7,952 nt of DNA, from positions 1 to 7,952 of the forward strand of contig CAZXWI010000071.1 in assembly GCA_964644555.1 (NCBI GenBank), written 5' to 3'. Below the pieces are notes generated by a model. The model saw nothing but the letters and a program-made list of their open reading frames with translations. It was not told the DNA's origin and made no database searches. Position numbers and translations under genes: made by a program. Below, one piece after another: positions 1 through 6,466 of this stretch (its first letter is position 1; each line of letters starts with the position of its first letter). The DNA comes from RUG14186 sp964644555 (GTDB lineage Bacteria; Bacillota; Clostridia; Eubacteriales; Anaerofustaceae).

Positions 1-118
1 ATCTATAGTTTTATTTTAATTATTTTTCGTAAAATCAATATTATTTTCCCCCATTACAATTCTAATAAATATTTAACAAAAAACTTTTCTCGTTGTGTTG
101 CTTTTTTATTTCGGAGTG

Positions 119-181
119 CTAAAATTACCCTTTGTTGTTCACCGATGTAACGGTGAATTACATTTTAGGAATCGGGGGGAT
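119..181 (+). promoter_or_regulatory. Foldable leader of the antiporter gene
   Basis: Just upstream of the antiporter start the sequence can form a nested hairpin. The outer arms are CTAAAAT (119-125) and ATTTTAG (162-168). The inner arms are TTCACCG (138-144) and CGGTGAA (151-157) with a six-base loop. A CCC at 128-130 in the internal loop could pair with the G-rich ribosome binding site at 174-179, so the structure might affect translation. I do not recognise it as a known riboswitch class, and no strong promoter is visible upstream. The inner inverted repeat could equally be a DNA operator. Confidence 0.35.
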
Positions 182-188
182 TTAACAA

Positions 189-1481
189 ATGAATACACTT
201 TTATCTGTTTCTGTTGCACTGTTGGCAGGACTTTTAATGACACGTGTTTTTAAAAAATTGAAATTGCCGTCAGTTACGGCATATCTTATAGCGGGAGTGC
301 TTATAGGTCCATATTGCATAGGAGCTTTGGGCATTGAAGGCATAGGATTTTCAAGCTATGCCGATGTGGAAAAACTTGGATTGATATCCGATGTAGCTCT
401 TGGATTTATCGCTTTTTCCATAGGTAATGAATTTATTTTAAAAGATCTTAAAAAAACAGGTAAACAAGCTCTTATCATAGGTATCGTGCAAGCCGTTGTG
501 GCTATGGTTTTTGTTGATATAGCATTAATTGTTTTGCACTTTATGATGCCGGATAAACTCAGCATTGCTCAAGCCATAACTCTCGGAGCGATAGCCACCG
601 CCACAGCACCTGCAGCAACTCTCATGGTCGTTCGTCAATACAAAGCCGATGGACCTTTGACAAAACTTTTGCTTCCGATCGTCGCACTTGATGACGCTGT
701 GGGGCTTGTTACATTTGCGGTATCTTACGGCATTGCCAAAACACTTGTCAGCGGTCAAATAGATCTTATTTCCATATTGGTAAATCCGCTTGGCGAAATT
801 GTATTTTCCCTTATGCTCGGCTCAATAATGGGTTGGGTACTTACGCAGCTTGAAAAACTCTTTAATTCGAATACAAACCGACTGAATCTTACCATAGGCG
901 TGGTATTTCTTACGGTGTCGCTGTCGATGCTTAAGTTTAACATAGGCAGCATTACCATACAGTTTTCATCGCTGCTCACATGCATGATGCTCGGAACCGT
1001 CTTTTGCAATATATGTCCGCTTTCCAAAGACCTTATGCAAGCAAGCGACAAATGGACTTCGCCTTTATTTGCACTGTTCTTCGTTATCAGCGGTGCTGAG
1101 CTTGAACTGAGCGTATTTACGGACTATGGAATAATAATTATCGGTTTTGTGTACATTATATTCCGTTCTCTCGGAAAATATATGGGAGCATCGTCAAGCG
1201 CCAAACTCACAAAATGCGATGACTCCATATGTAAATATCTCGGCATTACGCTCTTGCCTCAAGCAGGAGTAGCTCTGGGAATGTGCGCCACGGTAGCATC
1301 GCAAATGCCTGAAGAAGGAGTCCTAATCAGAAATATTACATTATTTGCCGTTTTGATTTATGAGCTTATCGGACCGCTTCTTACAAGAATGGCACTTACT
1401 GCCGCAGGTGAAATCAAGCCCATGTCCGATGAAGTCAAAAACCGTCGTCAAACCAAACTCGAACAAGCTAAAAAAGCATAA
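189..1481 (+). CDS. Cation:proton antiporter, CPA2 (Na+/H+ exchanger) family
   Basis: This is a 430-residue integral membrane protein, probably exchanging Na+ or K+ for H+ across the cytoplasmic membrane. Hydrophobic segments fill residues 1 to about 410. The membrane-core motif ATAPAAT (137-143) is followed by LDDAVGL (167-173); the paired aspartates D168-D169 match the ion-binding pair of electrogenic CPA2 antiporters. A conserved stretch FRSLGKYMGA and the late helix with LPQAGVALGM also fit the family. The C-terminal tail is short and charged, with no RCK/TrkA-N domain, so it is not a full KefB/KefC-type protein. The ATG is preceded by a GGGGGGA ribosome binding site about 7 bases away. 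The next unit downstream has its own promoter, so this gene appears monocistronic. The family call is firm; the ion is not known. Confidence 0.9.
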   Translation: MNTLLSVSVALLAGLLMTRVFKKLKLPSVTAYLIAGVLIGPYCIGALGIEGIGFSSYADVEKLGLISDVALGFIAFSIGNEFILKDLKKTGKQALIIGIVQAVVAMVFVDIALIVLHFMMPDKLSIAQAITLGAIATATAPAATLMVVRQYKADGPLTKLLLPIVALDDAVGLVTFAVSYGIAKTLVSGQIDLISILVNPLGEIVFSLMLGSIMGWVLTQLEKLFNSNTNRLNLTIGVVFLTVSLSMLKFNIGSITIQFSSLLTCMMLGTVFCNICPLSKDLMQASDKWTSPLFALFFVISGAELELSVFTDYGIIIIGFVYIIFRSLGKYMGASSSAKLTKCDDSICKYLGITLLPQAGVALGMCATVASQMPEEGVLIRNITLFAVLIYELIGPLLTRMALTAAGEIKPMSDEVKNRRQTKLEQAKKA

Positions 1482-1514
1482 AATAATTATTTGTTTTTAT
1501 AAAATAAAATCTTG

Positions 1515-1543
1515 TTGACATTATCACTTTAATGTGCTAATAT
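1515..1543 (+). promoter_or_regulatory. Sigma-A promoter of the T-box/trpXYZ unit
   Basis: TTGACA at 1515-1520 is separated by exactly 17 bases from TAATAT at 1538-1543. The -10 box is preceded by TGC (1535-1537), an extended -10 signal. Transcription would start near 1550, just ahead of T-box stem I, which fits the promoter driving the T-box leader. Confidence 0.85.
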
Positions 1544-1549
1544 ACTAAA

Positions 1550-1822
1550 AACAAACCAATGATTGAGGATAGTAACTTTACCGGATGTTTTCAGAGAATT
1601 GTCGGTCGGTGCAAGACATAAACGAATGGTATAGCGAATGGGCTCATGAGGGTCGACTGAATGCAATATTTGCTTTAGGAAGAACGTAGACCGCACGTTA
1701 CAGCGGGGCATGTATGTTGGTACATGACAAAGAGCATAAACAAAATGTTTATGAATTTAGGTGGCACCGCAGGGTCAGTTACAACCTTGTCCTATTTTTA
1801 AGGACAAGGTTCTCTTTTTTTT
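1550..1822 (+). ncRNA. T-box leader, predicted tryptophan-specific
   Basis: This is a tRNA-sensing transcription attenuator upstream of an ABC importer. Stem I shows the T-box landmarks AGGATAGTAAC (about 1565-1575) and CAGAGA (about 1592-1597). The specifier region reads GAATGGG, giving TGG (Trp) at 1639-1641 followed by the usual purine. Further hairpins are CATGTA/TACATG (1709-1726) and CATAAACA/TGTTTATG (1735-1753). The T-box motif GGTGGCACCGC lies at 1760-1770; its UGGC (1762-1765) would pair with a tRNA acceptor end GCCA, and bacterial tRNA-Trp has discriminator G. The terminator at 1783-1822 completes the switch. Uncharged tRNA-Trp should favour the antiterminator and expression. The T-box call is very secure. 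Trp specificity rests on two independent matches. Confidence 0.93.
1783..1822 (+). terminator. T-box intrinsic terminator
   Basis: An 11-bp perfect stem pairs AACCTTGTCCT (1783-1793) with AGGACAAGGTT (1801-1811) around a 7-base loop. It is followed by CTC and an eight-T run (1815-1822). Its left arm would be shared with the T-box antiterminator, the usual switch between off and on states. Confidence 0.93.
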
Positions 1823-1831
1823 AAAAAACGA

Positions 1832-1967
1832 TTAAACTCTTAGAAAAAAATTATCTTATAAGTTTACTTAATAAGATATTTTGTTGTAAAGAGTTTAAGG
1901 CAAACGAAGTTTGCTAAATGAGAGATTGGCACAATCTCGAATGTCCGTTAAAAAAATTACCTCAACA
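1832..1967 (+). repeat. Structured repeat, copy 1
   Basis: This is the first of two units spaced 146 bases apart. Bases 1860-1948 are identical to 2006-2094 (89 bases), and similarity continues weakly to about 1967. The unit holds three hairpins. The long one pairs TTAAACTCTT (1832-1841) with AAGAGTTTAA (1889-1898) and TATCTTAT (1852-1859) with ATAAGATA (1871-1878). The second is GCAAAC-GAA-GTTTGC (1900-1914). The third is GAGATTG-GCA-CAATCTC (1922-1938). I see no ORF and do not recognise the family. Confidence 0.85.
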
Positions 1968-1977
1968 CTTTTATACG

Positions 1978-2111
1978 GTCAACATAATGCAACAAAATAT
2001 TTTGCAAGTTTACTTAATAAGATATTTTGTTGTAAAGAGTTTAAGGCAAACGAAGTTTGCTAAATGAGAGATTGGCACAATCTCGAATGTCCGTAAAAAA
2101 ATACCGCAACA
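1978..2111 (+). repeat. Structured repeat, copy 2
   Basis: This is the second unit, with its identical part at 2006-2094. The right arm and the two triloop hairpins (2046-2060 and 2068-2084) match copy 1 exactly. The left arm differs in sequence but still pairs: bases 1988-2004 form 17 continuous pairs with 2018-2034, three of them G-T wobbles. The rest of the stretch up to the trpX start (2112-2187) holds only a small GAGAA/TTCTC hairpin (2148-2163) and the ribosome binding site. Confidence 0.85.
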
Positions 2112-2187
2112 GCCACAATTTTAAAAAAATGTACGAACCTACAATAAGAGAAAACGAATTCTCAATTAATTTCAGGAGGAATTTAAA

Positions 2188-3144
2188 ATGAAAAAAATTC
2201 TATGTGTATTACTTTCTGCTGCAATTTTATTTTTATCGCTTAGCGGCTGTACTGCAAAGAATCCGGGGATCACCGTAGGCATAATACAATACGGTTCTCA
2301 CGACAGTTTGGATAACTGCTACGAAGGAATCTACGAAATACTTTCGCAAATTGACGGAGTAACAATAGATTTGCAAAACGGAAATTTCGAAGTTGCCACT
2401 TGCGATACCATTGCCAAAAACATGGCAAGCAAAAATTATGATTTGATAATAGCAATAGCTACCCCTGCGGCTTCAAGTGCCTATGCCGCCTGCCGAAACA
2501 CGAACATTCCCGTTATATTCTGCGCAGTCAATGACCCTGTGGGAGCCGGTCTTGTGGATTCGCTTGATAATCCGGGAGGACTTTGCTCGGGAACAAGCGA
2601 TATTCTTGATTTCGATTCACAGCTTAAACTCATAACATCAATGCAGCCCGATGTAAAAAAAATAGGAGTTCTCTATACAACAAGCGAAGCCAACTCGATA
2701 AGCAATCTCGATAGATTTACCAAAGCCTCTGCCTCATACGATATCGAGGTAATATCTCAAGGTGTTCAAACCGCTGCCGATATTCCTCAAGCTGCAGCAA
2801 GCTTATGCTCAAAGGTGGATTGCATAAACAATTTTACAGATAACAATGTTGTAAATAATCTTTCCATACTCATAGAAAATGCCAACATATATAATATTCC
2901 CGTTTACGGCTCGGAAATAGAGCAAGTTGAAAAGGGCTGTATGGCTTCGGTAAGTATCGACTATATTGAATTGGGCAGAGTAACAGGGCAAATGGCAAAA
3001 GATGTTTTGGACGGATATGACATAAGCCAAATGAAAGTAAAAACAATCAGCGATGCAACCCCTGTAATAAATAAAGATGTTGCCGCAAAATTGGGAATAA
3101 CTATCCCCTCTCAATACGATAACGCAAATTTTATAACAGAATAA
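2188..3144 (+). CDS. trpX: ABC transporter substrate-binding lipoprotein, probable tryptophan importer
   Basis: This 318-residue protein would capture the substrate outside the membrane and deliver it to the TrpY permease. The N-terminus is a lipoprotein signal: MKK, a hydrophobic stretch, then lipobox L18-S19-G20-C21, with lipidation at C21. The mature part has the PF04392 (ABC_sub_bind) fold; the stretch around residues 110-135, with VNDPVGAGLVDSL and NPGG, is characteristic. A strong AGGAGGA ribosome binding site lies at 2174-2180. It is the first gene of a three-gene set with permease and ATPase. PF04392 systems include the trpXYZ set seen in streptococci under Trp T-box control. Here the upstream T-box reads TGG, so tryptophan is the inferred substrate. 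The domain is secure; the substrate is inference. Confidence 0.88.
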   Translation: MKKILCVLLSAAILFLSLSGCTAKNPGITVGIIQYGSHDSLDNCYEGIYEILSQIDGVTIDLQNGNFEVATCDTIAKNMASKNYDLIIAIATPAASSAYAACRNTNIPVIFCAVNDPVGAGLVDSLDNPGGLCSGTSDILDFDSQLKLITSMQPDVKKIGVLYTTSEANSISNLDRFTKASASYDIEVISQGVQTAADIPQAAASLCSKVDCINNFTDNNVVNNLSILIENANIYNIPVYGSEIEQVEKGCMASVSIDYIELGRVTGQMAKDVLDGYDISQMKVKTISDATPVINKDVAAKLGITIPSQYDNANFITE

Positions 3145-3160
3145 TTTTAGGTTAGTAAAA

Positions 3161-4081
3161 ATGAATGTTGTTTTAAATATAATCAAGGTAACACTGGAAG
3201 AAGGGTTCATGTATGCAATTCTTGCAATGGGCATATATATAACCTACTCAATACTCGATTTTCCTGATTTGTCGGTGGACGGCACAATGCCTCTCGGTGC
3301 AATAGGATCGGCTCTTTTGCTCCTTCACGGAGTTAATCCGTGGGCAGCATTGATATTATCATTTATATTCGGTGCACTTGCAGGGGCAATTACGGGAATA
3401 CTTCATGTCAAACTCAATATCAAGCCACTTCTTTGCGGAATATTGGTTTACACGGCAATGCTGTCTGTGAACTTGGTATTGCTGTTTAAGTTCAATAACG
3501 GCAGTAGCATAGCTTCGTTTTTCAGAGAAGAAACCATATTTACCTCATCCCCTGCAAATTTATTGCCGGATTACATAGGAGGCATTTACATAAAAACGAT
3601 ACTTATTTCGTTTATCGTGTGCTTACTTTGCAAATTTGCGATAGATATGTACCTGTCAACCAAATCGGGCCTTCTACTAAGAGCTGTAGGAAATAATGAA
3701 AAATATGTAACCATGTTATCGCAAAATCCCGGCAAATCCAAAATAATAGGGCTTATGCTTGGAAATGGATTCTCGGCATTTGCCGGAGCTGTCATAGCAC
3801 AGTCTAAGGGAAGCGCAGACCAGCAAATGGGTGTGGGGATGGTGGTAATGGCATTGGCTTGCGTAATAATCGGGCTCAGCGTATTCAAAAACGCAAAACA
3901 CTTAAAACCGACAACTAAAGTAATTTTGGGAAGCATATTATATAAATCGGTATTATCCACGGCACTTGCTTTAGGGCTACCCACGGAGTACCTAAAACTG
4001 TTAATGGCACTCCTATTTACATTATCATTGGTATTTTCCGAAAAAGGACTTCCGACTATCAGGAGGAAAAACAATGCTTGA
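3161..4081 (+). CDS. trpY: ABC transporter permease, probable tryptophan importer
   Basis: This 306-residue integral membrane protein would form the channel of the importer. About eight or nine hydrophobic segments are visible, roughly at residues 13-30, 42-57, 60-82, 88-109, 144-163, 194-213, 222-241, 253-272 and 276-293. The cytoplasmic loop at about 167-190, with KSGLLLRAVGNNEKY, matches the coupling loop of PF02653 (BPD_transp_2) permeases, the class that pairs with PF04392 binding proteins. It begins 16 bases after trpX, with only a weak ribosome binding site (TAGGTTAG), which suggests translational coupling. Its 3' end overlaps trpZ by 8 bases. The family call is firm, and the tryptophan role comes from the T-box context. 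Confidence 0.87.
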   Translation: MNVVLNIIKVTLEEGFMYAILAMGIYITYSILDFPDLSVDGTMPLGAIGSALLLLHGVNPWAALILSFIFGALAGAITGILHVKLNIKPLLCGILVYTAMLSVNLVLLFKFNNGSSIASFFREETIFTSSPANLLPDYIGGIYIKTILISFIVCLLCKFAIDMYLSTKSGLLLRAVGNNEKYVTMLSQNPGKSKIIGLMLGNGFSAFAGAVIAQSKGSADQQMGVGMVVMALACVIIGLSVFKNAKHLKPTTKVILGSILYKSVLSTALALGLPTEYLKLLMALLFTLSLVFSEKGLPTIRRKNNA

Positions 4082-4847
4082 GTTATTAAACATCAACAAA
4101 ACATTTAACCCCTCAACGCTTGATGAAACCGTATTGTTTGACAACTACAATTTAAGCGTATCCAAAAATGAATTTGTAAGCATAATAGGCTCAAACGGAA
4201 GCGGCAAAACCACCCTGCTCAACATAATATGCGGTTCAGATAATGTTACAAGCGGAAGTATTAAATTTAACGGTTCAGATATTACCATAACTCCCGAATA
4301 CAAAAGAGCGGCTTTCATAGGCAGAGTTTTGCAAGACCCGAAATCGGGAACTTGTTCTGATTTGACAATACTTGAAAATATGACACTTTCCGATAATAAA
4401 AACAAAAGGTTCGGATTGAGCCGTTCGATAAATAAAAACAGAATAGACTACTATAAATCACTTCTCGAAAAATGCAATATGGGGCTTGAAAATAAAATCA
4501 ATATAAAAGCAAGCGCACTAAGCGGCGGTCAACGCCAGGCTTTGGCTTTGATTCTTGCAAACATGAACGATATTTCATTATTGATTCTCGATGAACACAC
4601 CGCAGCTCTTGATCCGAAATCTTCAGAGAGCATAATGCAACTAACCGATAAACTTATCAAAGAAAAAAACATTACAACTATAATGGTTACACACAACCTA
4701 AGATACGCCGTTGATTTCGGCACAAGACTTATTATGATGCACGAAGGAAAGAATGTGCTTGATTTATCCTCAGATGAAAAAGCATCTACAAAAGTCGATG
4801 ACTTACTCGGTATATTTAACAACATCAGTATAGAAATGGGAAACTAA
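4074..4847 (+). CDS. trpZ: ABC transporter ATP-binding protein, probable tryptophan importer
   Basis: This 257-residue cytoplasmic ATPase would power the TrpXY importer. All expected motifs are intact: Walker A GSNGSGKTT (39-47, K45), Q-loop Q87 in VLQDP, signature LSGGQ (149-153), Walker B SLLILDEH (168-175, catalytic E174), D-loop around ALD (178-180), and H-loop H207 in MVTH. Length is normal for a single nucleotide-binding domain, so it would act as a dimer. The start overlaps the permease end by 8 bases, and an AGGAGG ribosome binding site lies inside the permease 3' end, so the two are translationally coupled. It is the last gene before a strong terminator. Confidence 0.92.
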   Translation: MLELLNINKTFNPSTLDETVLFDNYNLSVSKNEFVSIIGSNGSGKTTLLNIICGSDNVTSGSIKFNGSDITITPEYKRAAFIGRVLQDPKSGTCSDLTILENMTLSDNKNKRFGLSRSINKNRIDYYKSLLEKCNMGLENKINIKASALSGGQRQALALILANMNDISLLILDEHTAALDPKSSESIMQLTDKLIKEKNITTIMVTHNLRYAVDFGTRLIMMHEGKNVLDLSSDEKASTKVDDLLGIFNNISIEMGN

Positions 4848-4852
4848 TAACA

Positions 4853-4881
4853 AACAGCCCTTGCATAAGGCAAGGGCTGTT
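4853..4881. terminator. Bidirectional terminator between trpZ and hup
   Basis: A 12-bp perfect stem pairs AACAGCCCTTGC (4853-4864) with GCAAGGGCTGTT (4870-4881) around the loop ATAAG. On both strands the tail is AT-rich rather than a clean T-run. It lies between the converging ends of trpZ (stop at 4847) and hup (stop at 4900) and probably serves both. Confidence 0.85.
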
Positions 4882-4899
4882 ATATAATTTAATTGCTTA

Positions 4900-5175
4900 C
4901 TAGTTGTTAACTTTTTCTTTTAATTTTGCACCTGCTTTGAATGCGGGTACTTTTGATGCCGGAATTTCGATAGGAGCTTTTGTTCTCGGGTTAATACCTG
5001 TTCTTGCTTCTCTTTCTCTTACTTCGAAAGTACCGAATCCGATGAGCTGTACATTTTCGCCTTCTGCGAGTGTATCGGAAATAGTTTCGAGTGTAGCTTC
5101 AAGTACGGCGGTTGCCTGTTTCTTTGTGATTGCCGATTTTTCAGCTATTTTAGCAATTAATTCTTGTTTATTCAT
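4900..5175 (-). CDS. hup: DNA-binding protein HU
   Basis: This 91-residue protein is a nucleoid-associated, non-specific DNA-bending protein that acts as a dimer. The N-terminal helical part begins MNKQELIAKIAEKS. The core motif GFGTFEVREREAR (about residues 46-58) leads into the beta-arm NPRTKAPIEIPASKVPAFKAG. The proline in INPRT is the conserved residue that intercalates into DNA. Length is exactly that of the HU family. The start has an AAAGGAAG ribosome binding site (5183-5190 on the minus strand). It is read as its own unit, with an extended -10 promoter upstream and the shared terminator downstream. Confidence 0.97.
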   Translation of the reverse strand: MNKQELIAKIAEKSAITKKQATAVLEATLETISDTLAEGENVQLIGFGTFEVREREARTGINPRTKAPIEIPASKVPAFKAGAKLKEKVNN

Positions 5176-5210
5176 GGGTTTACTTCCTTTCTCATATATA
5201 AGCGTGTTTT

Positions 5211-5238
5211 ATTATATCACATTAAATAATAATACAAA
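5211..5238 (-). promoter_or_regulatory. Probable hup promoter
   Basis: On the minus strand, TATAAT (5216-5211) is preceded directly by TGA, an extended -10 element. The -35 region near 5238-5233 reads TTTGTA, a poor match. The position, about 35 bases ahead of the hup start codon, fits. Confidence 0.5.
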
Positions 5239-5271
5239 TATTAATTGTAAATTTAAAATAAATTTTAATAT

Positions 5272-5318
5272 TGAAAATGCAGGAAAATATACATTTAGAG
5301 CATTTTCCCCTATTTTCA
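5272..5318 (-). terminator. Possible weak terminator after dfx
   Basis: Downstream of dfx on the minus strand, two nested inverted repeats could form one interrupted stem: TGAAAAT (5272-5278) with ATTTTCA (5312-5318), and GGAAAAT (5282-5288) with ATTTTCC (5302-5308). The tail is AT-rich but lacks an immediate T-run, so termination is only suggested. Confidence 0.3.
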
Positions 5319-5334
5319 TTGCCTAAATAGGCGT

Positions 5335-5718
5335 TTATTCAAACTTAGTCATCCACAAACCGTGCAGATTGCAATATGCATATGCCGCAATTAGTTCATC
5401 ATCATTTAATAAAAATTCGGCACATGGTTTCTGATTCGGTTTTAAGCATTTAGCCTGTCCGCCGTTTTTGGTCTGAATATATATCCATTCGATATAATGA
5501 TCTTCAGCCATAGGATGTTCTACATTTCCCACATTGACAACAACCTTATTATCCGTAAGTTCTATAACGGGGAAATGTTTTTCAGCACTGAAATTAGGGT
5601 TGTTAAATTCCAGTAGCTTCATATCCTCACCGCAGCATTTAATTTTTTCTGCGGATGAGTTAATCATCGTAATAAAATTTCCGCAATTCGGACAAACATA
5701 ATACTTTCTTTCAACCAT
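5335..5718 (-). CDS. dfx: Desulfoferrodoxin (class I, two-iron superoxide reductase)
   Basis: This 127-residue cytoplasmic enzyme reduces superoxide to hydrogen peroxide without making oxygen, an anaerobe's oxygen defence. The N-terminal desulforedoxin-like domain has C9-x2-C12 and C28-C29, the four cysteines of the FeS4 centre. The catalytic domain has E46-K47-H48, then H68 (EHPM), H74 (DHYIEW), C116 and H119 (CNLHGLW), which are the four histidines and one cysteine of the active iron, with the catalytic lysine K47. Nothing is missing, so it should be active. A GGAGGA ribosome binding site lies 5 bases before the ATG. The gene follows the secreted-protein gene by 62 bases on the same strand. 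A TATAAT at 5756-5751 suggests its own promoter, though no good -35 box is visible. Confidence 0.97.
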   Translation of the reverse strand: MVERKYYVCPNCGNFITMINSSAEKIKCCGEDMKLLEFNNPNFSAEKHFPVIELTDNKVVVNVGNVEHPMAEDHYIEWIYIQTKNGGQAKCLKPNQKPCAEFLLNDDELIAAYAYCNLHGLWMTKFE

Positions 5719-5780
5719 GATAATCCTCCAAAAATCAGTTTATATCTAATATTATAATAGCATAATTTTTACGATATCTT

Positions 5781-6212
5781 TCAAAATTTCATGCAAAATA
5801 AAAATATTTTATATAACAGGCTTGTGTGTTTTTGAGCCATCGGTGTTTTTTCTTGAGTAATCGGTGCAAAATTGGCAACGAACACCTCATCATTTTTTAT
5901 TTCCGATGGAAAATTAAGGAGTATTTCATTGGAATTTTCCCTACTCCAGCCTACAAACAAGTACCCTTCATCGGGAGATACCACGGGCACTTTTATCTCG
6001 TTTATCCACAGAGCTTTATCTTTGATATTTTCATAAACTATACATTCTTCGATTTTGTTTTCTTCATTGAGCAATTTACCCATTTTGCCGGATATAAATG
6101 TTATTGTATAAGTATTTTCGCTTTTGTTTATTGCTTCAAGTGCATAAACTTCGCAAGTGGTACATATGATGAATAAGAAGATGATAAATGCACCATATAT
6201 ATACTTTTTCAT
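5781..6212 (-). CDS. Small secreted protein with one InlB/Flg_new-like repeat
   Basis: This is a 143-residue predicted exported protein of unknown function. Residues 1-24 form a signal peptide (MKK, a long hydrophobic core, cleavage probably after VYA). The mature part resembles one Listeria-Bacteroides/InlB B-type repeat (PF09479, Flg_new): TYTITFISGKMGKLL at about 34-48, VPVVSPDEGYLFVGWS at 75-90 and VFVANFAP at 110-117. These repeats usually occur in tandem in large cell-surface proteins. Here only one is present, with no LPxTG anchor and only a short hydrophobic end (LLYKIFLF). A GAAAGGA ribosome binding site lies 10 bases from the ATG, and a TATAAT is at 6252-6247. The repeat match is by eye and moderate. 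No function is claimed. Confidence 0.72.
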   Translation of the reverse strand: MKKYIYGAFIIFLFIICTTCEVYALEAINKSENTYTITFISGKMGKLLNEENKIEECIVYENIKDKALWINEIKVPVVSPDEGYLFVGWSRENSNEILLNFPSEIKNDEVFVANFAPITQEKTPMAQKHTSLLYKIFLFCMKF

Positions 6213-6246
6213 TTACAACATATCCTTTCTTTAAATGTCAATGGTT

Positions 6247-6290
6247 ATTATAGCTGTACAATTTGTTGCAAATGGTAAAAAGTATGTACA
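6247..6290 (-). promoter_or_regulatory. Possible promoter/operator of the secreted-protein gene
   Basis: On the minus strand, TATAAT lies at 6252-6247, about 35 bases before the start codon. No convincing -35 box is seen. Two TGTACA palindromes (6255-6260 and 6285-6290) lie 30 bases apart on either side of the -35 region and could be regulator sites. The rest of the gap to smpB (6291-6414) is AT-rich, with nothing I can assign. Confidence 0.3.
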
Positions 6291-6414
6291 TACAAATTTT
6301 TATTAATACATTACCCGACAAATAAAAAAACGATATTATAAAAAGCTTTATTGGGCTTCAATATGCGATAAATTATTACGAATCGATTAGAATAAATATT
6401 TGAGTATGTATGCC

Positions 6415-6443
6415 TTGACTTAGCGATAAATATAAAATATAAT
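6415..6443 (+). promoter_or_regulatory. Sigma-A promoter of smpB-ssrA
   Basis: TTGACT at 6415-6420 and TATAAT at 6438-6443 are separated by exactly 17 bases, a near-consensus housekeeping promoter. Transcription would start near 6450, close to the GAAAGGAA ribosome binding site of smpB, leaving almost no untranslated leader. Confidence 0.85.
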
Positions 6444-6466
6444 TACCACAGAAAGGAAATACCGGT

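Noticed and set aside
1482..1514. Terminator after the antiporter gene
   Set aside because: The AT-rich stretch has short palindromes but no GC-containing stem, so no supportable intrinsic terminator.
1529..1711. Minus-strand ORF of 60 codons
   Set aside because: It is antisense to the promoter and T-box stem I. The RNA structure explains the sequence.
1832..2111. CRISPR array or tandem T-box as explanation for the repeats
   Set aside because: There are only two copies, 89 bases long with a 57-base gap, unlike CRISPR repeats. There is no second GGTGGCACCGC motif or terminator, so it is not a second T-box.
1832..2111. TRAP-binding site for tryptophan control
   Set aside because: The (G/T)AG triplets are few and not evenly spaced, so the pattern expected for TRAP is absent.
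3586..4074. Minus-strand ORF of 162 codons
   Set aside because: It is antisense to the permease gene, whose membrane segments and operon context are clear. No ribosome binding site supports it.
4904..5326. Plus-strand ORF of 140 codons
   Set aside because: It lies opposite hup, which is an unmistakable HU gene. Its composition is a shadow of that gene's codons and it has no ribosome binding site.
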